Positions 1-6,996 of a stretch of 17,531 bases of DNA are shown one piece after another. Both the position numbers and the translations under genes were made by a program. Within the stretch, counting starts at the first letter, position 1. Every line of letters begins with the position of its first letter. This DNA is from Thermococcus sp. (GTDB lineage Archaea; Methanobacteriota_B; Thermococci; Thermococcales; Thermococcaceae). The notes under the pieces were generated by a model that did not search any database, was not told the origin of the DNA, and saw nothing but the letters and a program-made list of their open reading frames with translations. Where the stretch lies: contig JALVWX010000023.1 in the NCBI GenBank assembly GCA_027023165.1, positions 1 through 17,531 of the forward strand, given 5' to 3'.

Positions 1-41
1 GCGAGTCTTTCGGCGTTGCTTTCAAGGGGCTTGACCCTCAC
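1..41 (-). CDS. Start of an unidentified gene (partial)
   Basis: A GTG codon at 41-39 overlaps the TGA stop (40-38) of the upstream GNAT gene in a GTGA arrangement typical of translationally coupled archaeal genes. The frame stays open to the window edge and reads MRVKPLESNAERL. Only 13 codons are visible, so no family can be assigned. The call rests on the stop/start overlap and uninterrupted frame and could be chance. Confidence 0.45.
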   Translation of the reverse strand, partial: MRVKPLESNAERL

Positions 42-661
42 TCCAGCCATCCCTCCAGTGCCGAGTTCACCAGCTTTAGGAACTCCTTTTTCGTTCCACC
101 CTTTTCGTAGAAATTCTCCAAAAGCTCAATGAAGCGCTTTTCCTCGTCGGTGAACCTCTCGTCCTTCCATCTGAAGATCTTGAAACCTTCACCTAGGAAC
201 TCGACGGTGTGAAAGCTCGTCTGCCTCGTGGACTTCAGGTCCTTCGTCAGCTCGATGGTGTTTATCACGTCGTAGCCGAGCCTTTTCCAGAAGGCTATGG
301 CGTCCTTATCCTGCGGCAGGACGAGAAGGTACACGGAATCATCGTGCTTTTTTACCTCTTCCTCCGCTTTTTCGACGAGCATCCTGCCGATTCCTCTCCC
401 CCTAAAGTCCGGTTTTACATAGATCTCCTCTACCTTGAAGTATCCTTCCCGCGAAGAAACCCGTATGAAGCCCACGGCTTTTGCTTCCTCCAGGGCAATG
501 AGAATCAGGTCTCCCCTTTTGGAGTACTCTTCAGCCTCTCTTTTGTAGGATTCCTCATCGCCCGGTTTCCAGCCCTGCTTTCCGCGAAGTTCCACGAAGA
601 ATTCGGTGTAGAGGCTCTGAAACTCCGGCAGATGTGAAGCGTCAAGGGGCACTACCTCCAT
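38..661 (-). CDS. GNAT family N-acetyltransferase
   Basis: Predicted cytoplasmic acetyl-CoA-dependent N-acetyltransferase of 207 residues. The acetyl-CoA-binding motif A is clear: beta strand VEEIYVKPDF followed by RGRGIG at about residues 87-92, then a helix. Motif B follows as DAIAFWKRLGYDV. About 60 residues after the fold form a charged helical tail (EEKRFIELLENFY), longer than a minimal GNAT domain, which may be for dimerisation or substrate binding. A GTG at 670 in frame is possible, but the ATG at 661 is preferred because GGTG lies six bases upstream and a weak TATA (CTTTTTAGGA, 691-700) would start the RNA near 671. It is followed by a GTGA-overlapping gene at the window edge. The substrate is unknown. 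Confidence 0.88.
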   Translation of the reverse strand: MEVVPLDASHLPEFQSLYTEFFVELRGKQGWKPGDEESYKREAEEYSKRGDLILIALEEAKAVGFIRVSSREGYFKVEEIYVKPDFRGRGIGRMLVEKAEEEVKKHDDSVYLLVLPQDKDAIAFWKRLGYDVINTIELTKDLKSTRQTSFHTVEFLGEGFKIFRWKDERFTDEEKRFIELLENFYEKGGTKKEFLKLVNSALEGWLE

Positions 662-710
662 CGTGAACACCGTGAAAAGTTTGGCCTTGGTCCTAAAAAG
701 TTGCCGTGGG

Positions 711-726
711 AAAAGGCAAAAAGAAA
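711..726 (-). terminator. T-rich terminator after amt
   Basis: Just downstream of the amt stop, the minus strand reads CTTTCTTTTTGCCTTTT, a pyrimidine run with two T tracts. Archaeal RNA polymerase terminates at such U-rich tracts without needing a hairpin. It also separates amt from the GNAT gene promoter at 691-700. Confidence 0.5.
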
Positions 727-731
727 GGGGT

Positions 732-1937
732 TCAGAGGGCGTAGGTCTGCTCCGCCCACTCGTATTCGTCGAGACCGGTCTTTTCGGCCGCCTCCGGGAC
801 GCGGACGGGCGTTATCCTGTCCGTTATCCAGAGGAGGATGTAGCTGACAACGAAGGCGTAGATGGCAACGAAGATGGCCGCGGCAGTCTGCTTGAGGAAG
901 AAGGTCGTTCCGCCGTAGATGAGACCGTTGCTTCCTAGTATTGCCGAGCTTCCGAAGATTCCGAGGAGGATTATACCGGTGAAGCCGCCCATTCCGTGGA
1001 CGCCCCAGACGTCGAGCGCGTCGTCCCAGCCCTTTTTGTTCTTGTAGTCGACCATGAGGTGCAGGACCACCGCGGACGCGACACCGACCACCATCGCCGC
1101 CTGCGGGCTTATGAACCCAGCCGTCGGCGTGACCGTTGCGAGGCCCGCTATCGAGCCGGTCATGAAGCCGATCGCGCTCCACTTCCCTGTCTTCCAGTAG
1201 TCCCAGAACATCCAGGTCACCGCGGCGAAGGCGGCCGCCTCCATGGTGTTTACAAAGGCCACCGCGGTGTCGGCGTCGACCCTTAAAGCCGAACCTGCGT
1301 TGAAGCCGAACCAGCCGAACCAGAGGAGGGCGGTTCCGATCAGGATCAACGGCAGGCTGTGGTTGCCCTCCTTCGGGAACTTCCTCCTTCCGAGGTAGAA
1401 CACGGCCGCGAGGGCACCGAAGCCGGCGCTCGTGTGGACGACCAGTCCACCGGCGAAGTCCTCAACGCCCCACTTGGCCAGGAAACCGTTGCCCCAGACC
1501 CAGTGGGCGAGCGGGAAGTACACAACGACCAGCCAGAGCGTCAGGAAGACTATGAACGCCTTGAAGCGCATCCTGTCGGCGAATGCCCCCGTCATGAGAA
1601 CCGGCGTGATTATCGCGAACATGAGCTGGTAGACCATGAAGGTCAGCATGCTTATCTGGTCGTTGCCCGGGTAGAGCGTTCCGGGAGAGATGTTGGAGAG
1701 GAACGCGTAGTGGAGGTTGCCGACTATTCCCTTCACATCCGGTCCGAAGGCGATACTGAAGCCGAAGAACACCCAGAGTATCGTTGTCCATCCGGCGGAG
1801 AAGAAGTTCTGCATCATCATCGTTACCGCGTTCTTCTTGTTCACCATTCCCCCGTAGAACAAAGCCAGACCGGGGGTCATAATAAAGACCAGAGCGGCCG
1901 CTATCAACATGAACCCATCGCTGCCCGTGTTGAACAT
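732..1937 (-). CDS. amt: Ammonium transporter Amt
   Basis: Integral membrane ammonium channel/transporter of the Amt/Mep/Rh family, 401 residues, with the expected eleven or so hydrophobic helices. Counting from the ATG at 1946, the twin pore histidines are H171 (VVHTSAG) and H317 (GVHGMGG). The vestibule/gate residues F110, W151 and D163 also match AmtB landmarks, so the pore looks functional. The C-terminal tail (GLDEYEWAEQTYAL) resembles the region that contacts PII proteins, but no glnK lies beside it in this window. The start at 1937 is preferred over 1946 because GGGGATGAGG sits just upstream of 1937, while the 1946 codon would have its GGGG immediately adjacent. Likely role: ammonium uptake under nitrogen limitation. 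Confidence 0.95.
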   Translation of the reverse strand: MFNTGSDGFMLIAAALVFIMTPGLALFYGGMVNKKNAVTMMMQNFFSAGWTTILWVFFGFSIAFGPDVKGIVGNLHYAFLSNISPGTLYPGNDQISMLTFMVYQLMFAIITPVLMTGAFADRMRFKAFIVFLTLWLVVVYFPLAHWVWGNGFLAKWGVEDFAGGLVVHTSAGFGALAAVFYLGRRKFPKEGNHSLPLILIGTALLWFGWFGFNAGSALRVDADTAVAFVNTMEAAAFAAVTWMFWDYWKTGKWSAIGFMTGSIAGLATVTPTAGFISPQAAMVVGVASAVVLHLMVDYKNKKGWDDALDVWGVHGMGGFTGIILLGIFGSSAILGSNGLIYGGTTFFLKQTAAAIFVAIYAFVVSYILLWITDRITPVRVPEAAEKTGLDEYEWAEQTYAL

Positions 1938-1946
1938 GTCCCTCAT

Positions 1947-2256
1947 CCCCTTCTGTTTGCAAACTTAAAGGTCTTCGAAGAATTTTCGAGACACTGCGTT
2001 ATTAATGATTGTGGTTCAATTCCCTATATGTTGTGTTGCAGTGCAACTTTTTGTTATAATGTTGCGTCAATCTGGCCAGATGCTGACCTTTGGTGATTAG
2101 AAACTCGGTTTATATGATATTGCGTTCTAATGTTAGCTGTCCCTATGATGGCTCCCTGGGGGAACAATTAAAGGAAAAGCTTGAATACTTGAGGTTCAAA
2201 CAGCTCGGAGGATGGAACGTAAGGTGCCCGAGTTTCCACATGTGGGAACCTTTTCC
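1947..2256 (-). promoter_or_regulatory. amt upstream region with candidate operators
   Basis: This 310-base gap between the GNAT gene and amt has no convincing gene. A minus-strand TATA-like element CTTTAAG (about 1965-1971) lies at a plausible distance from the amt start. Upstream of it is an imperfect inverted repeat at 1971-1992 (GTCTTCGAA against TTCGAGAC). Farther upstream is the perfect 6-1-6 palindrome GTTGCA-G-TGCAAC at 2035-2047, with an extra GTTGC half-site at 2061-2065. These could bind a regulator of amt; none is identified. A plus-strand TATA-like GGTTTATATG near 2108 has no clear gene to serve. Confidence 0.4.
2232..2249. repeat. Inverted repeat after GNAT gene stop
   Basis: GTTTCCACATGTGGGAAC is an 18-base palindrome with one mismatched pair, centred on ACATGT. 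It begins a few bases after the stop codon of the upstream minus-strand GNAT gene. The minus strand has no T tract after it, so it is not an obvious terminator. It could be an RNA 3'-end hairpin or a protein-binding site. Confidence 0.4.
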
Positions 2257-3060
2257 TCAGATCTTCCTCCCGAACACTAAGACGTTCGGTTCTTCAGTCT
2301 CGTCCCACGGTCTCAAGCCTATCCTGCGCAGGCTCGGCAGAACCGCGCTCATGGCCGATGGAATCATCACGTCGAAATGGTCGAAGCCTCGCTCCTTCGC
2401 CACCCACCCCATTGCGGGCATCAGCTCCCTCAAGACTGCCGGTCCGGGATCGAGAGCCGCGAAGGTTGCCCCGCTCTTCTGCCCGATGAATCTCAGCCCG
2501 TTAAGCTCGTAGAGAACCGCGTTTTTTCTGAGCCATTCGAGGGTGTCATCACAGCGGCGGGGGAATCTCCAGCCGACGGGAATCCTTCCGAGGGTTATAT
2601 CGCTCATCGAAGGCTCGATCACTGCCGGTTCATCTGTTTTGCCAACGGGTGCCCTCATGACGAAGAACTTTGCCCTAACGCGGAAGCCCACTTTTTCGGC
2701 CATCCCTATGCTCTTCCTGAAGAGGAAGTATGTCGAGAACTCGAGGGACTCTATCTTGCCTTCTTTCGCGAGCTTCTTTCCGTATTGGATCATAAAATCC
2801 TGGAGCATCCTTCCAAACCCTCTACCTCTGTAATCAGGGTGGACCCTCAGCCCCTCAAGCCAGCCGACTTTGCAGGGCAGGATTGTAAGCTTCGCGGTTC
2901 CTACTGCTTTGCCGTCGACCTCGAGAACGTAGAAGCCGCCGTCTTCGACCCACTCATCGAAGACACTTGCTATGTAATCCTCCCCGCCCCACGTCAGCTT
3001 CGCTATTTCCTCGATGAATGGCTTATCATCCGGTTTGGCCTCGCGTATAACATGTTCCAT
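2257..3060 (-). CDS. Tandem GNAT acetyltransferase
   Basis: Predicted acetyl-CoA-dependent acetyltransferase, 267 residues, about twice the length of one GNAT domain. The N-terminal half has a clear motif A (EGLRVHPDYRGRGFGRML, RGRGFG at about residues 78-83) and motif B (MAEKVGFRV). The C-terminal half looks like a degenerate second GNAT lobe ending HFDVMIPSAMSAVLPSLRRIG, without a second RGxGxG pyrophosphate loop. The ATG at 3060 is preferred to the in-frame GTG at 3069, because GGTG lies six bases upstream. A strong TATA (AGTATAAAAT, 3091-3100) would start the RNA near 3068. That promoter lies inside the last codons of the MFS gene, so this gene probably has its own transcript. Substrate unknown. 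Confidence 0.9.
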   Translation of the reverse strand: MEHVIREAKPDDKPFIEEIAKLTWGGEDYIASVFDEWVEDGGFYVLEVDGKAVGTAKLTILPCKVGWLEGLRVHPDYRGRGFGRMLQDFMIQYGKKLAKEGKIESLEFSTYFLFRKSIGMAEKVGFRVRAKFFVMRAPVGKTDEPAVIEPSMSDITLGRIPVGWRFPRRCDDTLEWLRKNAVLYELNGLRFIGQKSGATFAALDPGPAVLRELMPAMGWVAKERGFDHFDVMIPSAMSAVLPSLRRIGLRPWDETEEPNVLVFGRKI

Positions 3061-3090
3061 GGTTTTCACCGGTGGTGTTTCGGCGGCGAG

Positions 3091-3100
3091 ATTTTATACT
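3091..3100 (-). promoter_or_regulatory. TATA box for the tandem GNAT gene
   Basis: The minus strand reads AGTATAAAAT preceded by a purine-rich GGGAA stretch resembling a BRE. It is about 35 bases from the chosen ATG at 3060, the right spacing for a short leader that includes the GGTG site. It overlaps the stop region of the MFS gene. Confidence 0.6.
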
Positions 3101-4257
3101 TTCCCATTCCTGAGGAGTTCTTCAAAGAGGAGGGAAGCGGTCAGCGCAAGGGAAAACGCCACAATCGCTAAAACATAGATTTCACTGCTCTTCTCAATCC
3201 CCCACGCAAAGACCAGCTGCGACAGCGGAATAACGAGCGTCGCGAGGGCATCAAAGATGCCCCTCGCCGTCCCGAGGCTTTTGAGTGGGGTAACCTTCTG
3301 CATCAGGCTGTCGAAGGAGACGTTGAGGAGTTCACCGCCGAAGCCCACCAAGAGAACCGCAGGGAAGAGGGCCACCACCGCCGGAATTCCCACGAGGAGT
3401 AGCGCCCCACTTTGGAGGATCATTCCGGTAATAAGCGGCCGTTTCAACCTGACTCCCCTCCTGCCTGCAAGATACGTTAGCCCGGCCACCGCCACAAGGC
3501 TTCCAGCCGTCGTGAGGGACTGGAGAATGCCATAGATGACTTCGCCTTCCTCGAGGGTTCTCAGCGAGGCGAAAACAAAAATCCTGAATGAGCCAAGGGC
3601 GAAGTTGAAGAGCAATACCGAAACTAAAACCCCAAGAATTAGTTTTCTGCTGAAGACAAAAGGCCTGTGAGTTGCCTTAATCTCACCTGTACGCTCCGAT
3701 GTAAGCTCAATGCCGAGGTAAGGGAGCAGGCTCACGGCTCCAATGAGGAGGAGAACCGCATCGAGGAGCATCGCTTTAATCCCGAAGCGATACGCCAGAA
3801 ACCCCACAACTGGAAAGGCCACCAGCGAGACCGCGTTTCCGATGGTTGCCAGCGTTGCGTTCAGCCTTTGAAGTTCACTTTCCTCAAGGGTCATGGTCGC
3901 TATCAGAGAGAGGCCGTAGTAGCGGTGGAGTATGTCGAGGGCCGAGATGCCCGAAACGAGGAGGTAGAATGCCCAGACGTTCCCGGAGAGCGGGATTATT
4001 AGAATGGCGAAAGAGGCCTGAAGGAGCAAAGCTAAGAACGCCAGTCGAACTTTCTTCTTAGTTTTATCAAGGGTTCTGCCGAGGAAAGGGGGAAGGATAA
4101 CCCACGGAAGGTGCGTGAAGAGCGCAAAACCGCCTATGCTCACAAGCGAGCCTGTACTCTGAAGGAGGCTCCATGGCAGGGCAACGCTCTCGATGGAATC
4201 GCCAGCGATCCTGAATGCAGAGGTGAGGGTATAAACGTTGTAGAGGCGGCGGTTCAT
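3094..4257 (-). CDS. MFS transporter, probable efflux type
   Basis: Major facilitator superfamily protein of 387 residues, hydrophobic almost throughout, consistent with about twelve membrane helices in two halves. Loop 2-3 carries a motif A-like sequence at residues 60-70 (GRTLDKTKKKV: Gly, Arg, Asp then basic residues). The overall look is of the macrolide/drug-efflux branch (MFS_3 type), inferred from general pattern and not from a substrate-specific motif. It is transcribed divergently from the membrane-protein gene at 4357. A TATA-like CTTTTTAATC at about 4279-4288 lies close enough to the ATG for a very short or absent leader. Substrate unknown. Confidence 0.87.
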   Translation of the reverse strand: MNRRLYNVYTLTSAFRIAGDSIESVALPWSLLQSTGSLVSIGGFALFTHLPWVILPPFLGRTLDKTKKKVRLAFLALLLQASFAILIIPLSGNVWAFYLLVSGISALDILHRYYGLSLIATMTLEESELQRLNATLATIGNAVSLVAFPVVGFLAYRFGIKAMLLDAVLLLIGAVSLLPYLGIELTSERTGEIKATHRPFVFSRKLILGVLVSVLLFNFALGSFRIFVFASLRTLEEGEVIYGILQSLTTAGSLVAVAGLTYLAGRRGVRLKRPLITGMILQSGALLLVGIPAVVALFPAVLLVGFGGELLNVSFDSLMQKVTPLKSLGTARGIFDALATLVIPLSQLVFAWGIEKSSEIYVLAIVAFSLALTASLLFEELLRNGKV

Positions 4258-4316
4258 GGCGAAAAGTTGGGCGGGGGATTAAAAAGTCTAACTTTGTTCT
4301 CCAAACTTTCAACCGA

Positions 4317-4325
4317 TTATAAATA
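4317..4325 (+). promoter_or_regulatory. TATA box of the membrane protein/wHTH/CPBP cassette
   Basis: TTATAAATA matches the archaeal TATA consensus. Transcription would start near 4346, about ten bases before the ATG at 4357 and just upstream of the GGTGGTGGG ribosome site. This rules out the in-frame GTG at 4327, which lies upstream of the expected RNA start. Confidence 0.65.
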
Positions 4326-4356
4326 GGTGGAGCGCGAAGTTGTAACGGTGGTGGGA

Positions 4357-4992
4357 ATGGAGAAGGTTGAGGAGCTTGCTGAGGCTCTTAAAGCCGTTGA
4401 GGACGAGTTGAACCTAGCCAAGAGGGTTTACCTGGCTTTTCCCTTCATCTTCTGGGGGGCCGTGTTGCCGATGCTCTACCTTCTGAGCAATGTCCTTTCA
4501 TGGACTTCAGAATGGTTCCAAGGTTCATTCGGCGGCAATGGGGGAATGATACTCTCTACCCTTGCAATAATCTGGTTCTTTACAGAGGAAAAACGCATAT
4601 TCAAAAAAATCGAGGCCCTTGAGAGGATACTGGGTGTTCCTTCGAGAAAAAGCCGAAGGTACATGCTCTCTCAGATTGCTGGCTGGTTCCTCGCCGGAAT
4701 GCTCGCCTTCGTATTTTCGCTCTCTACGCCTACTCAGTATGAGTTCAAGACGGCAGAATTCATGCTCCTTCTCGTGGGCCTCGGCGTCGGCTTCATAGTA
4801 CTGTCTACTTTGTTCTTCCTTAGACGGATCGAGTGGCCGCAGGTGCTTGCCTCGCTGATGAACCTCTCCGCGCTGTACCTCTTGAACCATCTAAACGGCA
4901 CCATGAATCCTCAGACCTTCTCTGTCATGGTGGTCTCGGCGTCCTTTACCTTTACTGCCTTTCTCTACATAAGAAGGGCCATGAGGGAGTGA
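4357..4992 (+). CDS. Six-helix membrane protein, unknown function
   Basis: I do not recognise the family. The 211-residue product starts with a charged amphipathic helix (about residues 1-23), followed by roughly six hydrophobic segments near residues 22-42, 62-77, 105-125, 136-156, 160-180 and 187-205. A basic/charged cytoplasmic loop (EEKRIFKKIEALERILGVPS) lies between helices 2 and 3. No catalytic motif is visible. The start is ATG 4357 because of the TATA at 4317-4325 and the GGTGGTGGG site. Its stop is one base from the winged-helix gene start at 4994, so the two are co-transcribed; a membrane protein paired with a regulator suggests a sensing or self-regulated membrane function, by inference only. 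Confidence 0.85.
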   Translation: MEKVEELAEALKAVEDELNLAKRVYLAFPFIFWGAVLPMLYLLSNVLSWTSEWFQGSFGGNGGMILSTLAIIWFFTEEKRIFKKIEALERILGVPSRKSRRYMLSQIAGWFLAGMLAFVFSLSTPTQYEFKTAEFMLLLVGLGVGFIVLSTLFFLRRIEWPQVLASLMNLSALYLLNHLNGTMNPQTFSVMVVSASFTFTAFLYIRRAMRE

Positions 4993-4993
4993 A

Positions 4994-5293
4994 ATGAAGG
5001 CTGAAAGGCTCAGGGAGCTTGCCGATTCGCCCCTCGGAAATCCCACGAGGTTGGCGATAGCCCTCTACCTCCTCTCCCGCGAGAGGACTACCTTTATCGA
5101 GCTTGCCAAGGCCTTGAAGCTCACCCCGGGAAACCTCGACTTCCACCTCAAGGCCCTCGAAAAGGCCGGAATGGTAAAAACCTACTACGGCTTCGGCAAA
5201 AGACCGAGGAAGTTCGTTGAGCTGAGCGAGAAAGGTACAGAAGAGCTGGAGAGGGCCATGAGGATCCTCCGCGAGGTGATAAGAGGTGATTGA
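4994..5293 (+). CDS. Winged-helix transcriptional regulator
   Basis: A 99-residue DNA-binding protein of the small archaeal winged-helix type (ArsR/HTH_34-like). Residues 34-60 form the helix-turn-helix (FIELAKALKLTPGNLDFHLK). Residues 61-84 form the wing (GMVKTYYGFGKRPRKFVELS). There is no separate ligand-binding domain and no cysteine metal site, so signal input would have to come through dimerisation or a partner. It starts one base after the membrane-protein stop and overlaps the CPBP gene by eight bases, so all three are likely translated from one mRNA. Autoregulation of the 4317 promoter is a reasonable guess but no operator is proven. Confidence 0.88.
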   Translation: MKAERLRELADSPLGNPTRLAIALYLLSRERTTFIELAKALKLTPGNLDFHLKALEKAGMVKTYYGFGKRPRKFVELSEKGTEELERAMRILREVIRGD

Positions 5294-5927
5294 GTACCTC
5301 CATGCCCTCCTCCTCTGGCTTGCCGTCTTCCTGCCCTCCTCAGGTCTCGGCTCGCTCCTGGCGAAGAGGAGAAAGGGCTTAGCCGGTGCTGGAATTCAGG
5401 GGGCTTTCCTAGCCCTGTCGTTTGTCTTAATCTCGCTCCTTGGAATTCCGTTCGGCTGTGGATTAGCTTACATTCCTCAGGCAGTGGTAACTGGGTTTTC
5501 CGTTTCTCTAGCCCTAAACTTCGGGGAAAAGCTCCTCTCGGAGAAAAAGAACGGAGAGAAAGCGGAAACGCTGGAGTTTCTTCCCGATGGCTTCCTCTGG
5601 AAGGCCTTACTCCTCCTCATTTTAGCTCCCCTCGCAGAGGAAAGCCTCAACAGGGGTCTGGTTGAGGGTTATCTTTTAAGCCACGGCCAGTTCTGGGGCG
5701 CGATCCTGTTCTCGGCTCTTCTCTTTGCAATTCCTCACTTGATGGCCTTTGAAAGAGCCTCCGCGGGGGAGAAGGCCTACGTAACAGCTGGGGCTTTCGT
5801 CATGGGGCTAACCGCTGGCTACCTTTTCGCGGTCAGCGGTTCCCTTCTCACGGCCTTCGCCTTCCACTCGTCGGCGAACCTTGCGGGGATTTTACTGGGT
5901 GAGTTAAGGTCTGAGCATAACCTCTGA
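5286..5927 (+). CDS. CPBP family intramembrane protease (CAAX-type)
   Basis: A 213-residue polytopic membrane protein of the CPBP/Abi family of intramembrane glutamyl proteases. All three signature motifs are present: EESLNR at residues 118-123 (EExxxR), FAIPH at 147-151 (FxxxH) and HSSAN at 194-198 (HxxxN), so the active site looks intact. The GTG start overlaps the end of the winged-helix gene by eight bases. Family members include CAAX-processing proteases and bacteriocin-immunity proteins; the substrate here is unknown. A T tract (5929-5935) right after the stop is a likely terminator. Confidence 0.9.
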   Translation: MIEYLHALLLWLAVFLPSSGLGSLLAKRRKGLAGAGIQGAFLALSFVLISLLGIPFGCGLAYIPQAVVTGFSVSLALNFGEKLLSEKKNGEKAETLEFLPDGFLWKALLLLILAPLAEESLNRGLVEGYLLSHGQFWGAILFSALLFAIPHLMAFERASAGEKAYVTAGAFVMGLTAGYLFAVSGSLLTAFAFHSSANLAGILLGELRSEHNL

Positions 5928-5928
5928 C

Positions 5929-5935
5929 TCTTTTT
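5929..5935 (+). terminator. T-tract terminator after the first CPBP gene
   Basis: The stop TGA is followed within two bases by TCTTTTT, a U-rich tract suitable for archaeal termination, before the separate promoter of the next CPBP gene. Confidence 0.45.
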
Positions 5936-5947
5936 AACCCTCAACCG

Positions 5948-5962
5948 GTTCCGACTCGGAAC
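5948..5962. promoter_or_regulatory. Perfect palindrome upstream of second CPBP promoter
   Basis: GTTCCGA-C-TCGGAAC is a perfect 7-1-7 inverted repeat about 20 bases upstream of the TATA-like GATTTTAAG at 5981-5989. Outer CAAC (5943-5946) and GTTG (5967-5970) extend the symmetry across a gap. Its place just upstream of the BRE/TATA suits an activator or repressor site. The winged-helix protein encoded at 4994 is one candidate binder, by proximity only. Confidence 0.45.
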
Positions 5963-6010
5963 GATTGTTGAAGGGTAAAGGATTTTAAGGAAGATGAGGA
6001 TACCCAATGG

Positions 6011-6856
6011 ATGCCTATGAGTCCCCTAACTGCCTTCATCCTGGCGTTCCTGCTCTACATAACGCATGGACTATACCTCGGCGGCTTTATAAGGGCCTTT
6101 CAGAGGCGTTTTGGAAGTATTAAAGGCTACTGGGTGGCGATGTCAATATTTACAGTCGTTTTCGCAGTGCTCATAACCCTCCTGTGTCCGGAACTCTACT
6201 TCGTCCGCTGGAGCTTTCCAGTTGATTACTTCCTGCTCTTCCTGTCTCTGAGCATTCTTACGTTTGTTCCTGCACTTTTTGAAGTTAAGAAGTCATCAAG
6301 CCCTGAAATTAGTGATGAGGAAGTTAAATCGGTCAAAAGCATGGGCTTCAAAGATGTGGCACTCCTCCAGATAATAAGCGCCGCCCTTCCAGAAGAGCTC
6401 GTCTTCCGCTACGTCTTTTTGGGTCTTCTCTCGCTCTGGAACCCATTTGCGGGATTAATGGCCATCTCCATTTTCTTTGGACTCTCCCATAAGTTTTCCC
6501 ATCCCAACAGGAACTGGAACGTGCTGATGTCAAACACGTTGGTAGGTTTCGTTCTTGGGCTTGCGTATCTATACACGAAAAGCCTTCTCGTCGTTATGGC
6601 AATACACTGGCTTTGTGACATGATTCCCTGGGCCTTCATAGAGTACGAGAAAGCCAGAGAAATCATAGCCGGTGCGACCATCCTCTTAGCGGTTTTACCG
6701 CTGGTTCTCCTTCAGGACGGGCTCATCTCAATCGGTAGGTACTTAGAGGGGATTTACTCCAACGAAGGCCTCCTCTTGGGTGCCGGAGTGGCCATCGCAA
6801 CCCTCGGCGTCGTTTACCTCGGCATGAATCTTTTGGAGGGCAGGGGTAATAGTTAG
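6011..6856 (+). CDS. CPBP family intramembrane protease (second)
   Basis: A 281-residue membrane protein with the CPBP signature: PEELVFR at residues 127-133 (EExxxR), FFGLSH at 155-160 with a further H164, and HWLCD at 199-203 (HxxxD). It is longer than its neighbour, with about three extra N-terminal helices, a charged loop (residues 92-112) and two C-terminal helices. The TATA-like element at 5981-5989 implies an RNA start near 6011, so the ATG at 6011 or the in-frame ATG at 6017 could be used; 6011 is kept. It has its own promoter and is not in the upstream operon. Substrate unknown. Confidence 0.87.
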   Translation: MPMSPLTAFILAFLLYITHGLYLGGFIRAFQRRFGSIKGYWVAMSIFTVVFAVLITLLCPELYFVRWSFPVDYFLLFLSLSILTFVPALFEVKKSSSPEISDEEVKSVKSMGFKDVALLQIISAALPEELVFRYVFLGLLSLWNPFAGLMAISIFFGLSHKFSHPNRNWNVLMSNTLVGFVLGLAYLYTKSLLVVMAIHWLCDMIPWAFIEYEKAREIIAGATILLAVLPLVLLQDGLISIGRYLEGIYSNEGLLLGAGVAIATLGVVYLGMNLLEGRGNS

Positions 6857-6861
6857 CCAGC

Positions 6862-6990
6862 TCAATCCTTGAAACGCTCGTAAATCGGCTCGTTGTTATC
6901 CATCACTCCACACGTGCTTTCTGTGAAATCTCCCCCATTTTGTCTCTCACTTAATCCAGCTGAAGCCCCTCTGAACCACTCGCATAGATT
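6862..6990 (-). pseudogene. Decayed RimJ/RimL-like GNAT C-terminus
   Basis: This gap between two convergent genes holds the tail of a lost acetyltransferase gene on the minus strand. HVWSDG is encoded at 6916-6899, then in another frame NNEPIYERFKD-stop ends at 6862. Upstream, a GGDFTE stretch lies at about 6936-6919. Together they parallel the tail of the intact GNAT at 8152-8697 (GGRFREHVWNDG...DELIYEKFR). Two frame changes are needed to join the pieces, and the rest of the gene is missing, cut off at the metallopeptidase stop. This supports a disabled paralogue, not an active gene. Confidence 0.6.
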
Positions 6991-6996
6991 CCTTAC

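Noticed and set aside
1359..2096. 245-codon plus-strand frame opposite amt
   Set aside because: It is an antisense shadow of a high-GC membrane protein gene; it is rich in E, R and H, with no family signature, and amt on the other strand is unambiguous.
2232..2249. CRISPR repeat or transposon end
   Set aside because: Only one copy, no spacer-repeat periodicity and no transposase gene nearby.
2090..2512. Plus-strand frame with a TATA-like sequence just inside its 5' end
   Set aside because: The TATA at about 2108 lies after the proposed start, most of the frame overlaps the real GNAT gene, and no ribosome site or family pattern was seen.
2377..3171. 264-codon plus-strand frame opposite the tandem GNAT gene
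   Set aside because: Antisense shadow; the minus-strand GNAT has motif A, a TATA box and a ribosome site.
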